Assembly: GCA_020634895.1 (NCBI GenBank)
Contig: JACKAV010000001.1
Location: 310,001 to 374,000, forward strand
Direction of reading: 5' to 3'
Source of the DNA: Anaerolineales bacterium
GTDB taxonomy: Bacteria; Chloroflexota; Anaerolineae; Anaerolineales; Villigracilaceae
Length of the DNA: 64,000 bases
Below, in pieces: positions 58,250-64,000 of this stretch. The position numbers were made by a program, and so were the translations under genes. Each line of letters starts with the position of its first letter. Position 1 is the stretch's first letter. Below the pieces are notes generated by a model, which made no database searches, was not told the DNA's origin, and was given only the letters and a program-made list of their open reading frames with translations.

Positions 58250-60268
58250 TCATGGGGTGCATTCTTTTTGCAGCAGACTTTCTGCTTCGGAAATATCTGC
58301 TTTCACAGAAACTCTATTCCACAACGTATTCAATGCGGGACATAACGTCGGTTGACCTTTGATCGTCCGCTCGGTTAGTTTGAGCGCGGTGTCTATGTCA
58401 CCGGTTTGGGCAAAGGCTTCGATGAAGGGCAGGTATTCCACTGGCAGAGTGGGGGAGAGTTCTGCTTTTTGCGCATCTTTATATAACTTGACGACTTCTT
58501 CCCAATCGCCGGTTTGTCTCGCGATTTCCGCTTGGGCGTAGGTGTAGCACCAGCCATGTGACGGTTCGCCGCCAAACAAGATTTTGTCCATTGCGGGGGC
58601 ATCTACATTTGTGAGGATTAGATTCGGGTCCGAAAGCGGGATCGCATCGAGCAGGTAAAAACTCGCGCCGGGAACCGTTTCTGCGTTGTTGTATATCGGG
58701 TCAAGCACGCGCAGGCAGCCGTCCGCCTCTTTGTAGATGACCACACTCTTTGACGTGTTTCCGCTAAAAGACACGGTGCGATAAGTGACATCTATCGGTC
58801 TGTCCGCGCGGATCTGTGCGGGTGTGAATCTTGTTTTGAGGTATTGCAAGGCATAAGGGAGGTCACGGCTATTTAGTTCGGGCGCGTACATCCAATTTAA
58901 CATGGACATGAGTTGATAATCTGAAAGATATTTCAACGGAAGTTCATAGGTCAACACCGTTGTATCCTCTTTCAGGTCAGGCATGCGCCATGCCATCTGC
59001 CAGAAGATATCCTGTGTGTTCGCCCAATCGCGGCGATAAGTATTCGCCACCGTGAACTGATACGCCGCAGACATGCCGATAATGAGACTTAATACAACTA
59101 GCTTGACTTTTCCTTCTTTCAGAATCAAATCTGCCAACCCGACGATGAAGAGGCTCGCTCCCAGCATGATGGAGACGAAGAAACGGTCATAGTCGAATTC
59201 GATCTTCAACGGCAGCGCCGCCGCCCACGAGGGGAGGCGTCCTGCAAAAATGGTGACGACTCCGATGAGGAGGAACCAGTGGGGAGTGAAAAGTAGCGAG
59301 TGGGATGTGGACGGATTTTCCGCGTTCGGTTCTTGTCTCTTATTACTGATAATTCCAAACGCCATTATGCTCGCAAGCATCAAAATAACGAAAGCGATTA
59401 TCTGTGTTGTGGAACCATCTATTTGCGAGAAAATGTTGAAAGTGCCAAGCCACGAAACAAAACTGGAGAGTGAAAGTGTATTGATAAATTCGTTTACCAG
59501 CGCCAGTGGGGAGAGCAACGCCAAAATATCGATCTGATATGAACTGTATGCAGTCGAACGGTGATAGGAATACGTCCATAGCGCATTGATGATCCACACC
59601 GCGAGGTAGGGCAGCCATTGGAGAAGGGTTTTTCGGGCTAACTCTTTTTTGTCCGCGACGGATTCGGAGAGGATGACGAGGATAAAGAAGAAACGCAGAA
59701 TTTCCAGCCCGAAGAAATATTCGGTAGAGAACAAACCGAGGGCTTGCAAGAGAATGGCGAGTACGGAAAGAGGGACAGACGTTTTACCGCTTCGTAAAAG
59801 GTTTATAGAGAGAATAAAAGAGGAAAGAAGAAAGAGCAGCGGAATGAGTTCCTGATTGATGTGCGTGAATGCAACCCATTGCTGTCCGTATGCGGGGTAG
59901 AGGGTGAAGAGCAGAACAACCCACAACACCGAACGCTCACGGCTTGGGAAAACCTTCCGAAGCAGCGACCAGAGTTCAAGTCCGAGAAGGAGGCGGATGA
60001 GCAAGCCAAGCAGCTGCCATGTGAGTGGATGTCCGCCAAAGATGGAAGTCGTGACGGCAAAGATATATCCCAGCAGCGGGCGGAAGGGGCGGAAGCCTTC
60101 GATGAATTCGGCGGGACCGAAGAAGCGCAGGAACCACGCGAAGGGAAGGTCGTCCCAGTAGAAGCCCATCCACGGCGTGAGCAAGCCGTAAGCCAGCACA
60201 ATGAGCGCGGATAATAACGCCGGAACCGCGAACGGTTTTCGAAGAAGTTGGTTGATTTTGTCTTTCAC
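58250..60268 (-). CDS. Integral membrane protein, glycosyltransferase-like, with C-terminal helical repeats
   Basis: 672 residues. First segment then MGFYWDDLPFAWFLRFFGPAEF, an acidic first loop as in GT39/GT-C transferases, and RPFRPLLGYIF. About ten to twelve membrane segments up to residue 410, a soluble part, then a TPR-like helical end (about 575-670: DWEEVVKLYKDAQKAEL, AFAQTGDIDTALKLTERTI). The specific enzyme is not recognisable; O-glycosyltransferase function is inference from topology. Confidence 0.65.
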   Translation of the reverse strand: MKDKINQLLRKPFAVPALLSALIVLAYGLLTPWMGFYWDDLPFAWFLRFFGPAEFIEGFRPFRPLLGYIFAVTTSIFGGHPLTWQLLGLLIRLLLGLELWSLLRKVFPSRERSVLWVVLLFTLYPAYGQQWVAFTHINQELIPLLFLLSSFILSINLLRSGKTSVPLSVLAILLQALGLFSTEYFFGLEILRFFFILVILSESVADKKELARKTLLQWLPYLAVWIINALWTYSYHRSTAYSSYQIDILALLSPLALVNEFINTLSLSSFVSWLGTFNIFSQIDGSTTQIIAFVILMLASIMAFGIISNKRQEPNAENPSTSHSLLFTPHWFLLIGVVTIFAGRLPSWAAALPLKIEFDYDRFFVSIMLGASLFIVGLADLILKEGKVKLVVLSLIIGMSAAYQFTVANTYRRDWANTQDIFWQMAWRMPDLKEDTTVLTYELPLKYLSDYQLMSMLNWMYAPELNSRDLPYALQYLKTRFTPAQIRADRPIDVTYRTVSFSGNTSKSVVIYKEADGCLRVLDPIYNNAETVPGASFYLLDAIPLSDPNLILTNVDAPAMDKILFGGEPSHGWCYTYAQAEIARQTGDWEEVVKLYKDAQKAELSPTLPVEYLPFIEAFAQTGDIDTALKLTERTIKGQPTLCPALNTLWNRVSVKADISEAESLLQKECTP

Positions 60269-60342
60269 GGTTTCGATTTTACCATTTTGGTTGTCTCGGA
60301 AATTGTCGAAAAAAACGGCGTGGCGCGGGTGCGCGGGGCGGG

Positions 60343-60348
60343 TATAAT
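60343..60348 (+). promoter_or_regulatory. -10 box (TATAAT) suggesting leaderless mRNA
   Basis: Perfect TATAAT 7 nt before ATG 60356, with no ribosome binding site between, in an otherwise GC-rich stretch. The -35 region is poor. Confidence 0.5.
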
Positions 60349-60355
60349 CCGAATC

Positions 60356-62077
60356 ATGAATCGCAAAAAGTTGATAGACATTGCCATTTATATTGGTTTG
60401 ATCGTTGTTTTTCTCGTGCCGCGCCTCTCAGGGATTGGCGATTTTGTCACGCTTGATGAGCCGTCCTGGTTGAGTCAGGGTGCGAATTTTTATTACGCGT
60501 TGGGGCAGCGCGAATTCGAGAATACGGTCTACGAGTATCAGCCCGCCGTGACGACGATGGCGATTATCTCAGCCGCGATGCTCTTGTATTTTCCCGAATA
60601 TCGCGGGTTTGGGCAGGGATATTTGAGTTACGAAAAAGGCTTGCTCGATCCGTTCATGGTCTCACACGGGAAAGACCCGTTGATGTTGCTTGCATATTCA
60701 CGCATTATCCAGGTATTTGTCATCCTCGTTCTATTTTTACTGTTGTATTTTCTTTTGCAAAAATTCATCCCAAAATGGGCGGCGGCGTTTTCTGCGTTGT
60801 TTGTCACCTTCGATCCGTACTATCTCGGTCTGACCCGCATGTTGACGCACGAAGCAATGGTCGCATTGTTCGTGCTGGTTTCTTTGCTGGCGTTGCTCGT
60901 ATATGTGATGAAGGAGCGCAAGTTCATCTATCTGCTTATTTCAGGTATGGCGGCGGGATTCGCACAATTATCCAAATCTTCCGCGATTGCCATGTTAGCG
61001 GGTGTGGGCATTGTGCTGCTGGTGCAGTTGATCGAAGAACGCAGACAGGGATGGGGCAGGGCGTTTCTTCGCAGTGTTAAAACGTTTGCCATCTGGTTCG
61101 CTCTGCTGGCATTGACCTACTTTATCTTCTGGCCCGGCATGTGGGTGGCTCCGGGAAAAATGCTCTATCAGGTATACGGCAATGCGTTCAGTTATGCGTT
61201 TCAAGGCGCGCGGCTCACTGTTACCGAAGATTTGGATGTTTCACAGTTCAGTCTGGATACAACATCAACAGGAGTTTGGGACATCGCCAAAGTTCTGCTC
61301 TACAGGACGACGCCGCTCACCTGGCTTGGTTTTCTGTTGGGGATCGCCCTGCCGTTCACACGGGACCCGGAACGGGTGCGCCAAAATCGGGTTCTCTTCA
61401 CGCTGATGGCGGTTAACGCGCTTGCTTTCATCCTCCTCATCGGTCTCGCCCAGGGACGGAATTCTCCTCATTACATCTTGTCCAGTTACGTTTCGGTGAA
61501 CCTGCTCGCGGCGCTGGGGTGGTTGTCTGCTCTCGGCTGGCTGGCAAATCGTTTTCCGCTGCGCAAGGTACAGGTCCAATATGCCGGGTTGGCGTTGGTA
61601 TTGATGCTGCAAGCTGCCAGTGCACTGTCTTTCTTCCCATATTACTTCACCTATCGAAATCCGATTTTGCAAACGGCGGGATGGTATGGCGAATATCCGC
61701 AAAAGCCCTATGGCGAGGCATTGGAAACGGCTGCGCAGTATCTGTCGCAGCAGCCTGATGCCGCTGATTCGACGGTGTTCTCTTATTACAGCCGCGGCTG
61801 TTTTTCCTATTTTTATCCCGGCAAGACAATCAGTTTCCGCCCGTATTACATCGATGGTGAACATAATGAAGACCTGTTGAACAACCTGCGGGCTTCGGAT
61901 TATCTGGTCATTTATTATGCCAACCAGATCCAAATGGAAAAGTACCATCCTTTCATCAACATTCTTGCAACGGTGGAACCGCTCCACGTCATTTGGATGG
62001 ATGGTTATGAATACGTCCGCATCTACAAGGTGGATACCCTTCCGCCTGAGATATTCGAAGCGCTTGCAAATTTATGA
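60356..62077 (+). CDS. GT39-like membrane glycosyltransferase, paralogue 1
   Basis: 573 residues from ATG 60356; the frame is open to 60248 but that part overlaps the divergent gene and has no support. First membrane segment then FVTLDEPSWLSQGANFYYALGQREFENTVYEYQPAVTTMAI, with the acidic DEP motif of GT39 (PMT-like) enzymes. About ten membrane segments; soluble end with SQQPDAADSTVFSYYSRGCFSYFYPGK. Paralogue of the next gene: shared WPGMWVAPGKML and GNAFSYAFQGARL. ATGA overlap with it. Confidence 0.85.
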   Translation: MNRKKLIDIAIYIGLIVVFLVPRLSGIGDFVTLDEPSWLSQGANFYYALGQREFENTVYEYQPAVTTMAIISAAMLLYFPEYRGFGQGYLSYEKGLLDPFMVSHGKDPLMLLAYSRIIQVFVILVLFLLLYFLLQKFIPKWAAAFSALFVTFDPYYLGLTRMLTHEAMVALFVLVSLLALLVYVMKERKFIYLLISGMAAGFAQLSKSSAIAMLAGVGIVLLVQLIEERRQGWGRAFLRSVKTFAIWFALLALTYFIFWPGMWVAPGKMLYQVYGNAFSYAFQGARLTVTEDLDVSQFSLDTTSTGVWDIAKVLLYRTTPLTWLGFLLGIALPFTRDPERVRQNRVLFTLMAVNALAFILLIGLAQGRNSPHYILSSYVSVNLLAALGWLSALGWLANRFPLRKVQVQYAGLALVLMLQAASALSFFPYYFTYRNPILQTAGWYGEYPQKPYGEALETAAQYLSQQPDAADSTVFSYYSRGCFSYFYPGKTISFRPYYIDGEHNEDLLNNLRASDYLVIYYANQIQMEKYHPFINILATVEPLHVIWMDGYEYVRIYKVDTLPPEIFEALANL

Positions 62078-63795
62078 AGAACAAAACCTTTCAAATCCTG
62101 GGTCTGACCCTGCTCTTGCTGGTTGTAATCCTGCCTTCATGGCTGATCAAGAATGACCGGGTCATCGATGTGGACGAACCGCGCTGGATCATTCGCGGTG
62201 CGAATTTTTATTACGCTGTCACACATGGCGAGTTCGAGAATACCATTTTCGAATACCACCCCGGCGTAACGAATATGTGGATTGTCAGCGCGGCGATGCA
62301 ATTTTATTTTCCTGAGTATCGCGGATTTGGACAGGGATATTTCGATGCGCTCAAGATGAAGTTCGAAGAATTCATGCGTGAGCAAGGAAAAGAGGCGCTG
62401 GATGTCGTGCGCATCAGCCGGTATATTCATTCGGGCATGCTGGCAATTCTGGCTGTGACGGCGTTTCTGCTGCTGTGTTTATTGATTGACACGAAAGCAG
62501 CATTTTTGTCCGTTGCGCTGGCGGCTCTCTCGCCGTTTTATCTTGGTCATTCGCGCGTGATGAACCTCGAAGGGATGCTGTCCCTGTTCGCGCTGGTTTC
62601 GTTTTTGGGGTTACAAGTCTATCTGAACAAAGACCGTGAGTTGATTTATCTCTTAGTATCCGGTGTGGCGTTTGGTTTGGCGCAGTTGACCAAGTCATCG
62701 TCCATTGTGGTCGTCGGTTTGGTGGGGCTGATGCTTTTTGTCGGTTTATTCAAACGCGACGACCGCACGCTTGCCGCAAAAATTTGGGATGCGGTCAAGA
62801 CCTTTGCCATCTGGTTTACGGCTGCGGCGGTGACGTATTTCGTCCTGTGGCCCGGGATGTGGGTTGCGCCGGGGAAGATGCTCGCGGACGTGTACGGCAA
62901 TGCCTTCAGTTATGCCTTTCAGGGCGCACGTCTTGATGTGACCCAGCAACTTGACCCTGAAAGCTTCGAGGTTTCTTCCAGCGGAAGTGGTGTCTTTCAA
63001 TTCCTGCAAAGCTGGGCTGCTTCTAGCACACTCATCACATTGGTCGGTTTGATCCTTGCCCTGTACTTCTTATTGTTCGGGAAGAAGGAAGACCTGCCTG
63101 TTCCCATTAAGTCCACGCTGACATATCTAGCCATACTGGGCGGATTGTTCATCCTCATGTTCGGGCTGGCGCAGGGACGCGACTCTCAGCACTATGTTCT
63201 CACCAGTTATGTTGCCTTTGATATCATGGCGGGAATGGGCTGGTTCTATCTTTGGGTGACATTCCGAAAAAAATGGGTTTGGTTGAATCGAACCTATGCC
63301 AGCATCCTTTTTCTGGGTTTGTTGATCGGAATTCAAATCGCATCCGGTTTGCCGTATGCGCCTTATTATTTTATTTACAAAGAACCCTGGGCTGCTGTCC
63401 CTGCCACATATGGATACGGCGAAGGCTTTTCTGAAGCGGCTGATTATCTGGCGCAGAAGCCGAATGCCAAAGAAATAAAAGCGTATGTGTATAGCGGCAT
63501 GGGTACGTTCTCCTTTTACTTCCCCGGTGAGACGGTGGTGTTGAAGCGAATTAATCTCATAAACGACGATTTTGCCACGATCACAGATGATATGCGCCAT
63601 ACGGATTATCTGGTGTTGTATCCGATCACGCGTGTCAAGCAGCCTGAGACGGAGAAGATTCTCGGCGAGCTGGAGGGTGTGGTCGAGCCGGAAAAAGTGA
63701 TCTATATCAACGGGTTGGAATACATCCAAATTTACCGCATGGCGGATATTCCAGAGTCGGTATTTGAAGCGTTGATGCGAAAAAACAAGCAATAA
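62074..63795 (+). CDS. GT39-like membrane glycosyltransferase, paralogue 2
   Basis: 573 residues, the same length as its upstream neighbour. RVIDVDEPRWIIRGANFYYAVTHGEFENTIFEYHPGVTNMWI; SPFYLGHSRVMNLEGMLSLFALV; VLWPGMWVAPGKMLADVYGNAFSYAFQGARL. C-terminal soluble part AQKPNAKEIKAYVYSGMGTFSFYFPGE. The equal lengths, ATGA overlap and shared motifs show a tandem duplication; the pair may act as a heterodimer as in protein mannosyltransferases (inference). Followed by a terminator. Confidence 0.86.
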   Translation: MKNKTFQILGLTLLLLVVILPSWLIKNDRVIDVDEPRWIIRGANFYYAVTHGEFENTIFEYHPGVTNMWIVSAAMQFYFPEYRGFGQGYFDALKMKFEEFMREQGKEALDVVRISRYIHSGMLAILAVTAFLLLCLLIDTKAAFLSVALAALSPFYLGHSRVMNLEGMLSLFALVSFLGLQVYLNKDRELIYLLVSGVAFGLAQLTKSSSIVVVGLVGLMLFVGLFKRDDRTLAAKIWDAVKTFAIWFTAAAVTYFVLWPGMWVAPGKMLADVYGNAFSYAFQGARLDVTQQLDPESFEVSSSGSGVFQFLQSWAASSTLITLVGLILALYFLLFGKKEDLPVPIKSTLTYLAILGGLFILMFGLAQGRDSQHYVLTSYVAFDIMAGMGWFYLWVTFRKKWVWLNRTYASILFLGLLIGIQIASGLPYAPYYFIYKEPWAAVPATYGYGEGFSEAADYLAQKPNAKEIKAYVYSGMGTFSFYFPGETVVLKRINLINDDFATITDDMRHTDYLVLYPITRVKQPETEKILGELEGVVEPEKVIYINGLEYIQIYRMADIPESVFEALMRKNKQ

Positions 63796-63803
63796 GTGAA
63801 TCA

Positions 63804-63832
63804 GGCGGCATTGAGATGCCGCCGGAATTTTT
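63804..63832 (+). terminator. Intrinsic terminator after GT39 pair
   Basis: GGCGGCAT-TGAG-ATGCCGCC followed by GGAATTTTT, 9 bp past the stop. The rest of the window to 64000 shows no supported gene; an ATG at 63988 has too few codons left to judge. Confidence 0.85.
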
Positions 63833-64000
63833 AAAAGGGTCTTAAACCAGCCCAAAGATGGGTTTTCTGTTCGAGAATAACAGAATCAGGCAAAAATCCG
63901 GGAAGAGGCGCGTATCCTTACGTCTTTGTTATGAAAGTACCATATACCCGGGGTCGAATTGTGGAGTAAAATTTCCGACATTAAGCCATGAGTTCTAATC

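Noticed and set aside
63988..64000. ATG with upstream TAAAAT near the right edge, possible start of a next gene
   Set aside because: Only four codons are visible; cannot be supported.

Overview
The window reads as chromosomal DNA of a bacterium most like the Anaerolineae (Chloroflexota). This rests on the family mix (bactofilin, DUF92, many GT39-like membrane proteins, CARDB-type surface protein, a relic bacterial-type ProRS) and on general protein flavour; no rRNA or other marker is present, so the assignment is inference. About 55 protein genes are supported, plus one dead insertion sequence, several intrinsic terminators and four short-period intergenic repeats. No tRNA, rRNA or CRISPR array was seen.

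Layout. 1-6.5 kb (minus strand): housekeeping and accessory genes: DUF92 protein (cut by the window edge), PH-domain membrane protein, a ProRS-like protein without a class II catalytic core, bactofilin, DUF2283/DUF4258 pair, fabI, 3-methyladenine DNA glycosylase, a GxxExxY gene bounded by inverted repeats, and a sugar-nucleotide epimerase. 6.6-9.3 kb: diguanylate cyclase, azlCD, tpx. 9.4-12.8 kb: complete dTDP-L-rhamnose operon (rfbC-rfbB-rfbA-rfbD). 13-16 kb: a large secreted multi-repeat protein. 16.4-34 kb (plus strand, visibly more AT-rich): ABC polysaccharide exporter (Wzm/Wzt type), sulfotransferase, dead IS, AsnB-type amidotransferases, glycosyltransferases, methyltransferases, acyltransferase. 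34-46.9 kb (minus strand): three more AsnB proteins interleaved with glycosyltransferases and two epimerases. 47-52.5 kb: two GT2 enzymes, a WecA/MraY-type initiating phosphoglycosyltransferase and a large membrane protein. 52.7-64 kb: second azlCD pair, a GT39-like protein divergent from a two-component system, and three more large membrane glycosyltransferase-like proteins.

How it fits together. 9.4-52.5 kb looks like one surface-glycan locus: dTDP-rhamnose supply, a polyprenyl-phosphate initiating enzyme, about ten glycosyltransferases, sulfation, methylation, acylation and amidation (five distinct AsnB proteins), and export by an ABC transporter. No Wzx/Wzy pair was seen, which agrees with ABC-dependent export.

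The most striking signal is a recurring module of about 85 residues (hallmark FSxSDNSDPRxNGRxY, preceded by ED/NG, H-x2-IR and YS[FH]W). It occurs six times in five otherwise unrelated proteins of the locus: between the ATPase and Wzt_C parts of the exporter ATPase, at the C-terminus of the sulfotransferase, in a small near-stand-alone protein, at the N-terminus of a methyltransferase, and twice in a GT39-like membrane protein. It looks like an undescribed shared glycan-recognition or assembly module. Second in interest is the ProRS relic, which keeps editing and anticodon-binding regions but lacks aminoacylation motifs.
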